Counted from the first letter of the stretch, positions 16,622 to 25,784 are shown. The stretch: 64,000 nucleotides of DNA from a virus (IMGVR_UViG_3300025584_000003:62001-126000); one strand, 5' to 3'. Numbers and translations are program-made. Notes: generated from the letters alone by a model not told the origin.

Positions 16622-17686
16622 ATGAGACATTTAGCAACAATCCAACTCATAGCTAATTTAGAGCCTATCTCTGGAGCAGATGTAATTGAAAAAGCAACTG
16701 TAAAAGGCTGGCATCTAGTAGTTAAGAAGGGGGAATTTCAAATAGGTGATAAATGCGTCTACTTTGAAGTGGACTCTTTGTTGCCAGAAATAGAGCCGTT
16801 TGAATTCTTAAAGAAAAACGGTGTCAAAACAATAGATGACGGCACAAGAGGTTATCGCTTACGAACTATAAAATTGCGTAAGCAAATTAGTCAAGGGCTA
16901 GCCATGCCATTAGATACTTTCGAAGAGCTCGCCGATGGCCCCGAAGTGGGAACAGACGTAAGTGAACTTTTGAAAGTAGTAAAATATGAAGCACCCATTC
17001 CAGCATGCTTAAGTGGCCAGATTAAAGGCCACAGACCTTCCTGGATTCCTAAGACGGATGAAGAACGTGTACAGAATCTTGTAGATGAAATAAAAGAATG
17101 GGCAGGAACAGAGTGCTACATAACAGAGAAATTAGATGGATCGTCATCTACCTTTTATTATGCACCTAACTACCGAAAAGCAACACCTTTCGGAGTATGC
17201 AGTCGGAAGCTTGACCTAATAGAGAATGACAAAAATTCTTTCTGGAAAGTCGCTAGAGATATTGACGCAGAAGAGAAAATGTCTAAACTTGGTATAAATG
17301 TAATTTTCCAAGGAGAATTACTGGGGCCAGGGATTCAGAAAAATAAATACAAATTGTCTGCTACAGAAGTAAAAATGTTTAACGCTTTTACTATACAAGA
17401 TGGTGGCTTTGGAAGTATTGAGAGCTTTCTAAATCTTATATTTGGGGACTACACAACTGAGGGGGAAGTTCGCGTACGAGGGTTAGATAGAATATTTAAT
17501 ACTGTACCTGTCCTTAATCCAAAGATGGTGTTAAACCATACAGTAGACGAATTAGTAGAGCTTTCTAAAGGCCCAAGCCTTCTAAATCCTGATATCCCAA
17601 GAGAGGGAATTGTGATTAGAGCGAGAGATGGTAGCTTTAGTTTTAAAGTAATTAACCCTGACTTCTTAATTAAGTTTGGAGAATAA
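16622..17686 (+). CDS. RNA ligase, Rnl5/DraRnl-like
   Basis: 354 aa. The N-terminal OB-like region (ATIQLIANLEPISGADVIEK) precedes the adenylylation motif ITEKLDGSSSTFYY, the order seen in the Deinococcus RNA ligase group rather than in Rnl1. Also visible are FQGELLGPGIQKNKY and the C-terminal EGIVIRARDG ... FKVIN motifs. It is a second ligase beside the Rnl1 type, probably with a different RNA end or structure preference. It follows the transglycosylase by one base. Confidence 0.9.
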   Translation: MRHLATIQLIANLEPISGADVIEKATVKGWHLVVKKGEFQIGDKCVYFEVDSLLPEIEPFEFLKKNGVKTIDDGTRGYRLRTIKLRKQISQGLAMPLDTFEELADGPEVGTDVSELLKVVKYEAPIPACLSGQIKGHRPSWIPKTDEERVQNLVDEIKEWAGTECYITEKLDGSSSTFYYAPNYRKATPFGVCSRKLDLIENDKNSFWKVARDIDAEEKMSKLGINVIFQGELLGPGIQKNKYKLSATEVKMFNAFTIQDGGFGSIESFLNLIFGDYTTEGEVRVRGLDRIFNTVPVLNPKMVLNHTVDELVELSKGPSLLNPDIPREGIVIRARDGSFSFKVINPDFLIKFGE

Positions 17687-18070
17687 ATGAAAAGTAACCA
17701 GCTTTTAAAAACACTGAAAGATGGCGATATAGTATTAATGGTGCTTCCTGGGTTATATGAGCCTTCAGTGTTAGAGATATGCCAACTCAAAAATACTAAA
17801 TTCATTCCAAAGGGTGAGGGGCGCTCTTTCGACTGGTTAGACTTTGACTCTGACACTTTGTATGTAAATACTCGCGTACATAGTTCACAGTTAGGTGAAT
17901 CAGCTGGAAACTGTTTGTCAATAACAGAAGTGATAGCTCCCGAGCATCTTGAACAATTTGCACGAAATAAAGATATGTGGAAAGCATCTTTATACCAATA
18001 CTCTGACGTTGAGTACAAACACGCCCAGAGTACGGCGGAGAGTTCTATAAAGTTATGGGATAGAGACTAA
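17687..18070 (+). CDS. Unknown protein between RNA-repair genes
   Basis: 127 aa, no family recognised. Stop-start contact with the ligase upstream and 24 bases before the kinase gene suggests a part in RNA repair, but the sequence shows no active-site motif. Confidence 0.6.
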   Translation: MKSNQLLKTLKDGDIVLMVLPGLYEPSVLEICQLKNTKFIPKGEGRSFDWLDFDSDTLYVNTRVHSSQLGESAGNCLSITEVIAPEHLEQFARNKDMWKASLYQYSDVEYKHAQSTAESSIKLWDRD

Positions 18071-18094
18071 GCCATAAATAAAAGGAAATACAAA

Positions 18095-19009
18095 ATGAGA
18101 CAAGTAATAATACTACGGGGGTTACCCGCAAGCGGTAAGACTTCGTATGCCGTAGATATGATGGATAAAATGCCAGATACATACAAACGTGTAAATAGGG
18201 ATAGTCTACGAAGCATGGTTGATGGTGGAGTATACTCTAAAGGAAATGAGAAAATAATTAAAGCAATTAGAGACTCTTTAATCTTTAGATACTTAGATGC
18301 CGGAAGATCAGTATTCGTAGATGATACAAACTTACACAGCTCAAATGAGGAGCATATTAGAAAAATAGTGGCGGACTATAACATTTTACGGGAAGTTAAG
18401 CACGACGTATTAGTTGTGGTTAGAGAATTCCCTACAGATGTATTTGATGCCATTGATCGAGACGCATTACGTACAGGATCGGCCCATGTAGGCTCTAAAG
18501 TTATTTATGATATGTACAGTAGGTTTCTAAAGAAAGATGAGCCTCACGACTATCCTGAGCCTCCAGGCACGGTTGAGTTGGTAGACGGCTTACCTAAGGC
18601 AATCATTTGTGACTTAGACGGCACGATGGCATTCCTTAAAGGCCGTAACCCTTATGACGCCTCTACTTGTGAGAACGATACTTACAATGCGATTTTGGGG
18701 GAAATTCTTCACGTTATGGACAAACAGGGATACCAAATAATCTTTTTATCTGGAAGATCGGAAAAATACCTTTCAGAAACTAGACAGTTTTTGAAAGCAA
18801 ACCTTCCGTTTCCTCATTGGAAGATGTTCATGAGACCATTGTTTGAGCATAATATAAGAGATTCAATTCTTAAACGCAAACTTTATGATGAACACGTTAA
18901 AGATAAATACAACGTATTTTGCGTGTTTGATGATAGAGACCAAGTAGTTGGTCTATGGCGTAAAGACTTAGGTCTACAATGTTTCCAAGTAAACTACGGA
19001 AACTTCTAA
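18095..19009 (+). CDS. pseT: Polynucleotide 5'-kinase / 3'-phosphatase
   Basis: 304 aa, matching T4 PseT (301 aa). The N-terminal kinase has the P-loop LRGLPASGKTSY. The C-terminal HAD phosphatase starts at AIICDLDGTMA and includes FLSGRSEKY and VFDDRDQVV. It heals cleaved RNA ends by removing the 2',3'-cyclic phosphate or 3'-phosphate and phosphorylating the 5'-OH, ready for ligase. With the two ligases it makes a full tRNA-repair cassette. Confidence 0.95.
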   Translation: MRQVIILRGLPASGKTSYAVDMMDKMPDTYKRVNRDSLRSMVDGGVYSKGNEKIIKAIRDSLIFRYLDAGRSVFVDDTNLHSSNEEHIRKIVADYNILREVKHDVLVVVREFPTDVFDAIDRDALRTGSAHVGSKVIYDMYSRFLKKDEPHDYPEPPGTVELVDGLPKAIICDLDGTMAFLKGRNPYDASTCENDTYNAILGEILHVMDKQGYQIIFLSGRSEKYLSETRQFLKANLPFPHWKMFMRPLFEHNIRDSILKRKLYDEHVKDKYNVFCVFDDRDQVVGLWRKDLGLQCFQVNYGNF

Positions 19010-19063
19010 ATTAATAAACTGACGAAATAATAACATACAAGTTAGAAAAGGAAAAAAAACAAA

Positions 19064-19927
19064 ATGCAAAAATTGCACTTCTTAATAATTGATCCACAAA
19101 ACTCTTTTATGGATCGAAACAATGATTTAGTCTTACTTCAAAAAGCCGGCATAAATTTGGCGGATATAGGATTACGACTTCCAGAACCAGAATTACCGGT
19201 ACCGGGGGCTTATGAGGACTCTGAGAGGTTAGCTATGGTGCTTAACCGCTTAAGAGGTAAAATTACTGGGATCCACGTGACGCTAGATACCCACCAATTG
19301 TTGGATATTTCGCATCCATTATTTTGGATGAATAGTGCTGGAGAACATCCGGGCCCGTTTACACTTATAAGTCTAGACGACTTAAACGGATCAGTTTGGA
19401 CACCGACTAGCCCAGATCGAATTCCAAGAGCCAGAGCTTACCTGCAAGCTCTCCAAGACAACGACAGATACCTTCTGTGTATATGGCCACCACATTGTAA
19501 AGTGGGCACATGGGGCCACAATGTAGTAGATGTTGTAAACGCAGAACTTGAAGCCTGGGAAGAAAGCAGAAAACGCAGAATAAACTATGTTACAAAAGGA
19601 CACAACCCTTGGACAGAACATTACTCTGGCGTTATTGCTGATGTACCTGACGATGAAGATCCTACTACGCAGTTAAACGTCACTCTTTTAAAACTTTTAA
19701 AAGACGCAGACATAATTGCCCTTTCAGGTCAGGCTCTATCACACTGTGTAGCTAATACAGTTAAAGATATTGCAGACAACTTCGGAGAAGAGAATATCAA
19801 AAAACTAGTACTGCTTGAAGACACTTCTTCAAATGTTACTGGGTTTGAGAAATTGGGTACCGACTTTGTAACGGAAATGGTTTCACGCGGTATGCAGATC
19901 TGTAAAGCTGAAGACTTTTTGAAATAA
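19064..19927 (+). CDS. Nicotinamidase-like cysteine hydrolase
   Basis: 287 aa. Isochorismatase-superfamily signature: catalytic Asp in FLIIDPQNSFM (residue 10) and nucleophile Cys in ALSHCVANTV near residue 225. Nicotinamidase turns nicotinamide into nicotinate plus ammonia, the first step of the Preiss-Handler NAD route. The following three enzymes are also in this window (nicotinate phosphoribosyltransferase 29.1 kb, NadD 33.8 kb, NAD synthetase 32.4 kb). It is longer than PncA (about 210 aa) because of inserts around residues 95-190. Substrate assignment rests on that context. Confidence 0.75.
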   Translation: MQKLHFLIIDPQNSFMDRNNDLVLLQKAGINLADIGLRLPEPELPVPGAYEDSERLAMVLNRLRGKITGIHVTLDTHQLLDISHPLFWMNSAGEHPGPFTLISLDDLNGSVWTPTSPDRIPRARAYLQALQDNDRYLLCIWPPHCKVGTWGHNVVDVVNAELEAWEESRKRRINYVTKGHNPWTEHYSGVIADVPDDEDPTTQLNVTLLKLLKDADIIALSGQALSHCVANTVKDIADNFGEENIKKLVLLEDTSSNVTGFEKLGTDFVTEMVSRGMQICKAEDFLK

Positions 19928-19957
19928 ACAAACACACAAAGATAAAGGAGATTATCA

Positions 19958-20722
19958 ATGGTAGATACCATGCAAAGTGTGGACTTATTAGGAGCTGGAA
20001 ATTTTAAGTTTTCAGCAATAGGCTTAGATGAACTAGAAGCCTCCGAATATACCTTAGTAGGTATAGTCGTTGACATTACCGGATCAGTGGGCGGTTATGA
20101 AACTATGTTACAAAAGATGATTGAAGAAATAGTGGGGGCATGTAAAATGTCTGCACGTTCTGAAAATCTACTTGTTAGGGTAACACTGTTTAATAGTCAG
20201 ACTGATATTTTGGAAATCCATGGATTTAAGCCTGTAAACGATATAGATTTAAGTGAGTATTCAGGGAAATTAGTACCTGACGCAGCTACTAACCTGTTTG
20301 ATGCCACTTATGATATGATCGGATCAATTGAACAGTATGGTAAATCCCTAGCGGACCAGGAATACAGTGTAAATGCTGCCGTGTATGTTATTACAGACGG
20401 AGATGATAATTCTTCGACTATGACAGCCACTAATGTAAAGGACAGAATACACTCCATTAAACGTGCCGAAGAATCAATTGAATCTTTAATTTCCGTATTA
20501 ATCGGGATAGGCACAGACGGCAACCATGGTTGGGGCTCTAGGGTTTCACAACTATTAAAAGAGTTTAAAGATGATGCAGACCTCACGCAATATATTGATG
20601 CGGGCAATGCAAATGCTAAAACTCTTGCAAAATTAGGGAATTTCATTAGCCAAAGCATTAGTTCACAGAGCCATTCACTTGGCACTGGCGGACCTTCTGC
20701 TCAAGCTAGTATGAAATTCTAA
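19958..20722 (+). CDS. vWA-domain protein, TerY-like
   Basis: 254 aa. A MIDAS metal site is visible in GIVVDITGSVGG, with later VYVITDGDDNSS, so this is a von Willebrand A fold. It is directly followed (after one tRNA-like gene) by a PP2C phosphatase and a kinase. That is the composition of the TerY-P triad, a phosphorylation module linked to tellurite resistance and stress or phage response in bacteria. Confidence 0.85.
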   Translation: MVDTMQSVDLLGAGNFKFSAIGLDELEASEYTLVGIVVDITGSVGGYETMLQKMIEEIVGACKMSARSENLLVRVTLFNSQTDILEIHGFKPVNDIDLSEYSGKLVPDAATNLFDATYDMIGSIEQYGKSLADQEYSVNAAVYVITDGDDNSSTMTATNVKDRIHSIKRAEESIESLISVLIGIGTDGNHGWGSRVSQLLKEFKDDADLTQYIDAGNANAKTLAKLGNFISQSISSQSHSLGTGGPSAQASMKF

Positions 20723-20747
20723 CTTACAAAACGTACGTAAGAAACGG

Positions 20748-20826
20748 CGTAACGGGGCGGTATCTCAGCAGGGTAGAGTTAGGGGATACCCTAGACATTG
20801 GTTCGAATCCAATCCGCGCTGTTACG
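20748..20826 (+). tRNA. tRNA-like gene with collapsed anticodon loop and 13-bp end stem
   Basis: A tRNA frame is clear: acceptor GGGGCGG/CCGCGCT, D-arm, T-arm ATTGG/CCAAT with TTCGAAT. The anticodon arm is TTAGGG-GATA-CCCTAG, a 6-bp stem with a 4-nt loop, so no normal anticodon loop exists. CGTAAC before and GTTACG after extend the acceptor stem to 13 bp. No CCA. Confidence 0.6.
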
Positions 20827-20850
20827 TTCGTTCTTATTAAAAGGAAAACT

Positions 20851-21630
20851 ATGAACATAGATTCACATTTTATTCAAGGGGCCACTCATCGGGTTTGTGA
20901 AGATTATACACTTCATGGGGAAACAGATGAGATAGCTTATATTATTGTATGTGATGGGTGTTCAAGCGCTCCTCACACAGATTTTGGAGCTAGATTAATA
21001 GCCCATAGTGTAGAACAAGCCATTAGAGAATTTGGAGAGCTGACTCGTCAAAAATTAGAGTGGCAACTTCAATTATGTAAAGGTTATACTGATGTCCAAG
21101 GCCTGGACCGCCGTATGCTGCTGTCAACTGTGTTGGTAGCTATCTATAATAAAGAAAAACAAAGCTTTTATATTCTTATGGCCGGAGATGGACATTGTTT
21201 CTTAGATTCAAAAGAAGGACCGCTTCATATAGATATTCAATCACCTCATAATACTCCATACTATCCTGCGTATAACATTACTCGAAAAGATCAGGAAGAA
21301 TACAAAGAGTGTTTAAAGGACAAAGGACAAACAGTTGTTCACATGAATGATGGTGACGAGGATCCTACCAATGTAGCATTAGAAACTGGAATGCCCTTTA
21401 TATTTCAGCCTGATTACCCGATAGCTTCGGTAATTTTAACTACTGATGGTATAGACCAAGTAATAGATAGGGATACTGGAGAGAGAGTAGTGATTGATGA
21501 TATCATCACTCATTTCCCAAGTGCCGCAGGAGCATTCGCTGTAAGAAAACTAAGGTTTCTTAAGAAAACCTGGAATAGAAATTATATTACTAACGCAGAC
21601 GATATTGGAATTGCTGGAATAATATTATGA
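20851..21630 (+). CDS. PP2C-type protein phosphatase (TerY-P triad)
   Basis: 259 aa. Metal-binding motifs of the PP2C family: an early CEDYTLHG, IIVCDGCSSAP with DG, a MAGDGHCF turn, ILTTDGID and a C-terminal NADDIGIAGI. It would dephosphorylate Ser/Thr in proteins set by the kinase next to it. Stop and start overlap in ATGA with the kinase gene, showing coupled synthesis. Confidence 0.87.
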   Translation: MNIDSHFIQGATHRVCEDYTLHGETDEIAYIIVCDGCSSAPHTDFGARLIAHSVEQAIREFGELTRQKLEWQLQLCKGYTDVQGLDRRMLLSTVLVAIYNKEKQSFYILMAGDGHCFLDSKEGPLHIDIQSPHNTPYYPAYNITRKDQEEYKECLKDKGQTVVHMNDGDEDPTNVALETGMPFIFQPDYPIASVILTTDGIDQVIDRDTGERVVIDDIITHFPSAAGAFAVRKLRFLKKTWNRNYITNADDIGIAGIIL

Positions 21631-23318
21631 AGGTTTTAGTACAAGGAAAGGGGCAAGTATCATTATTAGACTCTAATTTTGTAGCTCAAGGTGGAGAGGG
21701 TAAAGTATATGTAAAAGGTGGAAGAGCTTATAAAATATTTCATGACCCAAAAACTATGATACCTGAAGAAAAAATTAGGGAACTGTCAGTTCTTACTAAG
21801 AATACCATTATAAAACCTGAGAATTTAATTTACACTACAAAAAACACGTTAATAGGATTTATGATGCAGACTGTACCTCAGTCTATTCCATTACCAAGAA
21901 TGTTTACATCTGCGTATCTTAATAGAAACAATTTAAATAACGATACCGTTACTAAATTAGTTACAAATATTAAGGATACAATTAGTCATGTGCACGATCA
22001 TGACATAATAATGGTCGATGGTAACGAATTAAATTATTTAATAGAAACTAGAAAGCATACTACTGCTTATTGTATAGATGTAAACTCATGGCAAACTCCT
22101 AATTATCCAGCTACAGTAATTATGCCCTCTATTAGAGATTGGCATGCTACAGAATTCACAGAAATTTCAGATTGGTTTTCCTTCGCTGTAATAGCTTGTC
22201 AACTGTTTATAGGAATTCACCCATATAAGGGAAAGAATTCTCACTTTAAACGAGCTACATTAGAAGAACGTATGAGAGCAAACGTATCAATCTTTAACCC
22301 TGAAACGCGTGTTCCGGGCGCAGTAAGGGACTTTACAAATATACCTAAGAGTTATTATGATTGGTTTAAAGAAGTATTTGAAAATGGTTATAGAAGTACT
22401 CCTCCAGACATGAAAGGGCAGTACATTATACTTCCAATAACTCCTATAATAACAACACACACCGGAAGCAAATATTTTACAATACAACAATTAAACGATT
22501 ATCCTGGCGACATAATTGACTGCACTTATTTTGGTAGACAGTATATAATATATACCAAAAAAGATGTTGTCATATATAACAATAATAGTTATATTAAAGA
22601 TACCACCTCCAAGGTTTTTTCACACAGTATGTCTCAAAAGACGTTTCTTGTGAAAACTAAGGATGAATCTTTAGTATACAGATCATTGGAAGATAGCCAA
22701 TCTCCTTATCATAGTACAAATATTAAGGTTGAAAAAACTATGATATACGAAAATAGGCTATATGGCGTAAACAAGGATAGATTTTTTGAAATAGATGTAT
22801 TAGATACCGGCTCAAAGCCTACGTTTTATATTTTAAATACTTGGGAAATATTCAATAATTCTACAGAAATGTTAGATGGAGTATTATGTTCTAGTATTTT
22901 AGGTAAAACTCATTTATATTTACCATACGCACCCAACAAATGTGCAATTGTAGCAATTCCTGAACTAGATAAGTACAAGATAATTGATGCAAAATGCCGA
23001 GACAGGGTTTGTATGATAATAGGACAATCAGGCAGCAAGTATGATAAATTTATTATCGTATTCGATGAAAATTTCAAAAAATATGATATAAGAATCTTGA
23101 AGGACGCAGATAATATGTTGAATTTTATCTGCCTACCTAACGGATTAACTATAAGTATACATGAAGATGGCGCTTTAGAAATGTTTCGCGCTAAGGCTTC
23201 AAGTGATGTGCAGGTCTACAAAGACTCTGCCATCAAGTCGTCGATGACACTGGCCCACGAGGGCAATATTGTTCGGTTCTATGAAATGAATCGGATGTAT
23301 CAACTAAAAATGAAATAA
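21627..23318 (+). CDS. Ser/Thr protein kinase-like protein (TerY-P triad)
   Basis: 563 aa. The N-terminal kinase domain has a glycine loop VAQGGEGKVYVKGG with Lys in AYKIF, a divergent catalytic loop HDHDIIMVDGNELN, and an Asp motif CIDVNSW. A helical domain with WFSFAVIACQLFIGIHPYKG follows. The C-terminal 300 residues look beta-rich, perhaps a sensor or propeller. With the vWA and PP2C genes it completes the triad. The target is unknown. Confidence 0.82.
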   Translation: MKVLVQGKGQVSLLDSNFVAQGGEGKVYVKGGRAYKIFHDPKTMIPEEKIRELSVLTKNTIIKPENLIYTTKNTLIGFMMQTVPQSIPLPRMFTSAYLNRNNLNNDTVTKLVTNIKDTISHVHDHDIIMVDGNELNYLIETRKHTTAYCIDVNSWQTPNYPATVIMPSIRDWHATEFTEISDWFSFAVIACQLFIGIHPYKGKNSHFKRATLEERMRANVSIFNPETRVPGAVRDFTNIPKSYYDWFKEVFENGYRSTPPDMKGQYIILPITPIITTHTGSKYFTIQQLNDYPGDIIDCTYFGRQYIIYTKKDVVIYNNNSYIKDTTSKVFSHSMSQKTFLVKTKDESLVYRSLEDSQSPYHSTNIKVEKTMIYENRLYGVNKDRFFEIDVLDTGSKPTFYILNTWEIFNNSTEMLDGVLCSSILGKTHLYLPYAPNKCAIVAIPELDKYKIIDAKCRDRVCMIIGQSGSKYDKFIIVFDENFKKYDIRILKDADNMLNFICLPNGLTISIHEDGALEMFRAKASSDVQVYKDSAIKSSMTLAHEGNIVRFYEMNRMYQLKMK

Positions 23319-23330
23319 TCAAGACAACAA

Positions 23331-23717
23331 ATGAGCAATTTATACTCAAAATTAAGTGACGATAAAAAATATGATGCAGTAGACTTCGTACTGTACTGGA
23401 ACGAGCCAAACGTAATGGTTGAGCTATTAGTACCAGGTTATCAGGCTTCTAACATTAAAATTAGAATAGCTAAGGCTGGAACTGCGTTCGGCAATTCGCC
23501 TTCAACTCATGACCGCCTGTTAGTGACAGCTGGACCGGATAAAGAGATTGGTAAAGGAACTTTCTGTAAAGGTTTCTATAACGAATTTCCATTACAGAAC
23601 GGTGAACATTTTAATTATGGAAAATTAACTAGTTCGCTAGTTCGTGGTGTTTTAACCATCGCCATACCTGTAAAAGGGAAATTCACTCCACAGGAGTTCA
23701 CAGTTAGCGAAGGCTAG
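23331..23717 (+). CDS. Hsp20/alpha-crystallin small heat shock protein
   Basis: 128 aa. Alpha-crystallin-type core: VMVELLVPGYQASNIKIRI, then LLVTAGPD, FPLQNGEHFNY and the closing GVLTIAIPVK. Such proteins hold unfolding proteins as oligomers, and phages use them during assembly. Ends the TerY-P unit before a strong terminator. Confidence 0.8.
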   Translation: MSNLYSKLSDDKKYDAVDFVLYWNEPNVMVELLVPGYQASNIKIRIAKAGTAFGNSPSTHDRLLVTAGPDKEIGKGTFCKGFYNEFPLQNGEHFNYGKLTSSLVRGVLTIAIPVKGKFTPQEFTVSEG

Positions 23718-23782
23718 CGCTTCTATGTAGATCGTCAATAAAAGACATTATAAAGCTTAACCGCTTTATATCTTTGAAATTA

Positions 23783-23814
23783 GGCCCGGCGATCACTCGC
23801 TGGGTCTTTTTTTT
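23783..23814 (+). terminator. Rho-independent terminator
   Basis: GGCCCGGCGA-TCAC-TCGCTGGGTC forms a 10-bp stem followed by eight T. Confidence 0.95.
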
Positions 23815-23842
23815 AACAATTATTAACAATAGGGAATTATAA

Positions 23843-24520
23843 ATGAGATTATTAATGAGAGCGTTAGTAGGAAGTAGATTGCATGGGTTAGATACTCCTA
23901 TAAGTGATTTCGATTATAAAACTGTATTTATTGAGACTACTTCAAATATTTTAGCTTTACCAGAGCACCAGCCCAGCGATCCAAAGGATCCAGCAGATAC
24001 CTGGGAATTAGCTAGATTTCTACATTTCGCATTAAGAAGTAATCCTACAATTCTGGAAACTTTTAAAGCGACATTTACTACAGAAAACGAGAACTGGTGT
24101 GAAGAGTTAAGAAGTCTATTTCCAGACGTTTGGAGTTCTAAATTAGTTTTCCACTCGTACAGGGGTTATGCTCAATCGCAACGCAAAAAGCTTTTAGAAA
24201 ATGATGAAGCCCTTAGTAATGGAAATGTAGAATTAGATACCATTAGAAAAAGAAAATCATCAGCGGCCTGGTTAAGAATGTTATATAATGGATACGAACT
24301 ATTACAAACTGGCGATTTTACAGCCAGAATAGCTGATACAGAAGTAGGCATTCTTTGCAGAAAATATAAGGAAGGCGAATCTACTATACCAGAGGTTATA
24401 AAAACTTGTAGCTCTTGGGAAGAAAAACTAGAAGACGCGTTTAATAAGTCTACAAAAAAAGAAGCTAACTCAAAATTAGTAAATGATTTTCTATTAAAAA
24501 TAAGAAAAGTTTCTTGGTAA
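23843..24520 (+). CDS. Pol-beta-type nucleotidyltransferase
   Basis: 225 aa. Starts with the nucleotidyltransferase signature GSRLHGLDTPISDFDYKTVF, giving G-S and the D-x-D metal pair. The rest is helical. Related phage proteins are annotated as predicted nucleotidyltransferases; substrate (tRNA, protein or small molecule) unknown. The next gene is a tRNA, one base after the stop. Confidence 0.8.
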   Translation: MRLLMRALVGSRLHGLDTPISDFDYKTVFIETTSNILALPEHQPSDPKDPADTWELARFLHFALRSNPTILETFKATFTTENENWCEELRSLFPDVWSSKLVFHSYRGYAQSQRKKLLENDEALSNGNVELDTIRKRKSSAAWLRMLYNGYELLQTGDFTARIADTEVGILCRKYKEGESTIPEVIKTCSSWEEKLEDAFNKSTKKEANSKLVNDFLLKIRKVSW

Positions 24521-24521
24521 T

Positions 24522-24592
24522 GCGGCTATCGTCTAATGGTAGGACACAACCTTGCCATGGTTGGAATGTCGGTTCAAATCCGTCTAGCTGCT
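24522..24592 (+). tRNA. tRNA-Gly (GCC)
   Basis: Acceptor GCGGCTA/TAGCTGC, anticodon stem CAACC/GGTTG with loop TTGCCAT, U73. No CCA encoded. Confidence 0.95.
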
Positions 24593-24613
24593 CAAATAAA
24601 TAGAAAGGGCAAC

Positions 24614-24883
24614 ATGAGTTATAAACACAATCAACGACAACACGCTGTAAAAAGATTTGAAGAGCGTTATGATATTACGTTGACCAAAAAGCTAAGAAAA
24701 GAATTATTGAATAGAATTAGGAACGAGTATAACGACCAAGGAGTAAGCGTTCTAGAAAAAGTAGGACACAGGTTAGTTATGATTATTGAGCAAAATAGCA
24801 TTAGATACAAAGTAGTATATGATAAGAAAACTAATGAAATTGTCACAGCTTTACCAATTAAAGCGGCTATGGTCCAACGGTAA
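24614..24883 (+). CDS. Unknown basic protein overlapping tRNA-Gly
   Basis: 89 aa from the ATG after AAAGGGC; the longer frame running into the upstream tRNA is spurious. Basic, with KRFEERYDITLTKKL and a strand-rich C-terminus. The last seven codons lie inside the next tRNA gene. Function unknown. Confidence 0.65.
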   Translation: MSYKHNQRQHAVKRFEERYDITLTKKLRKELLNRIRNEYNDQGVSVLEKVGHRLVMIIEQNSIRYKVVYDKKTNEIVTALPIKAAMVQR

Positions 24884-24933
24884 GACTTCTGACTTCCACT
24901 CAGACGATGAGAGTTCGATTCTCTCTAGTTGCT
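24863..24933 (+). tRNA. tRNA-Gly (TCC)
   Basis: Acceptor GCGGCTA/TAGTTGC, anticodon stem TCTGA/TCAGA with loop CTTCCAC, U73. Its first 21 bases are also the end of the preceding coding sequence. Confidence 0.95.
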
Positions 24934-24955
24934 CAAATAAAACCAATAAAAAACA

Positions 24956-25351
24956 ATGGCAAGTTATGAAAAGAAAACAGTTAAAATAATAATAGCACAC
25001 CCGTATGATTATGATGATCTAGAAGGAAAACTTGAAGACGTACAAGAGGTACTAAGGCACATCATAGCTCTTTCTAGACAACAGACAGGGGTAGACAACC
25101 CAGATGTGAGGTTTACCGCAGTTTGTAGCCAGTTCAACTCGTGGGACGATAGGATAGAGCTCGACGAATTAGAGGTTAGCGTGAGTCGAAAAGAGACGGA
25201 TGAGGAATTTACTATTAGAACGAATGTATTAAAAGATAGAGCAAAAAAATCTGAAATAACTAGAAAGCGAAACGCGACAAGACGGAAGAATAAGAAAGAA
25301 AAAGACGATTTTGAGCTTTATAAACAATTGGAAAAAAGATTTAAAAAATAA
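24956..25351 (+). CDS. Unknown protein with basic C-terminus
   Basis: 131 aa. Mixed N-terminal part, then a very basic helix (residues 90-131, many Lys/Arg), suggesting nucleic-acid binding. No family recognised. Confidence 0.6.
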   Translation: MASYEKKTVKIIIAHPYDYDDLEGKLEDVQEVLRHIIALSRQQTGVDNPDVRFTAVCSQFNSWDDRIELDELEVSVSRKETDEEFTIRTNVLKDRAKKSEITRKRNATRRKNKKEKDDFELYKQLEKRFKK

Positions 25352-25360
25352 GGAAAGCTA

Positions 25361-25600
25361 ATGTCACAAAAATCAAACTCTAACAAACAGGGTAGAGACA
25401 AAATAAAATGCCAACGATACCTGGGGCGTGAAACACGGGAAATGAACATAGCAAGACGAATTGTAAAATTTGCAACAAGCAAACCAGGGCACAAAGGTAA
25501 AGAGGTTAAAATTGCGTTACATATGGCTAGTCAAAATAAACAGCCTGTAATTACAAAACTACATGTAAATCGTATTTTAAAACAAAAGAACCTTCTATAG
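25361..25600 (+). CDS. Small basic protein
   Basis: 79 aa, basic, probably helical, no recognised motif. Ribosome site AAGGAAAG. Possibly RNA- or DNA-binding; unproven. Confidence 0.6.
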   Translation: MSQKSNSNKQGRDKIKCQRYLGRETREMNIARRIVKFATSKPGHKGKEVKIALHMASQNKQPVITKLHVNRILKQKNLL

Positions 25601-25637
25601 AAGATTCTAGTTTTTTGACATAGAGAGAAAAAATTAA

Positions 25638-25710
25638 TGGGGGCTCATCCAACGTAAAGGACGTCTGCAGAGGCAGGCGAATGTGGGTTCAAATCCCACA
25701 CCCCCAACCA
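25638..25710 (+). tRNA. tRNA-like gene with 4-nt anticodon loop and encoded CCA
   Basis: Acceptor TGGGGGC/ACCCCCA (last pair C.A), T-arm GTGGG/CCCAC with TTCAAAT, A73 and encoded CCA. The anticodon arm is GTCTGC-AGAG-GCAGGC, a 6-bp stem with a 4-nt loop. No amino-acid identity can be given. Confidence 0.65.
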
Positions 25711-25712
25711 AC

Positions 25713-25784
25713 GCCGTGGTCGTCTAATGGTAAGACGCTCTTAGTCCGCTAAGAGAAATGGAGGTTCAACTCCTTCCCTAGGCT
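25713..25784 (+). tRNA. tRNA-like gene with 4-nt anticodon loop
   Basis: D-arm GTCT/AGAC and T-arm normal; acceptor GCCGTGG/CCTAGGC has two mismatches. The anticodon arm is TCTTAG-TCCG-CTAAGA. If the inner G-C pair is opened the loop is still only six bases (GTCCGC). No CCA. Confidence 0.6.

Noticed and set aside
17449-18018. Minus-strand open frame of 189 aa
   Set aside because: It lies opposite the end of the RNA ligase and the next gene; no motif or ribosome site.
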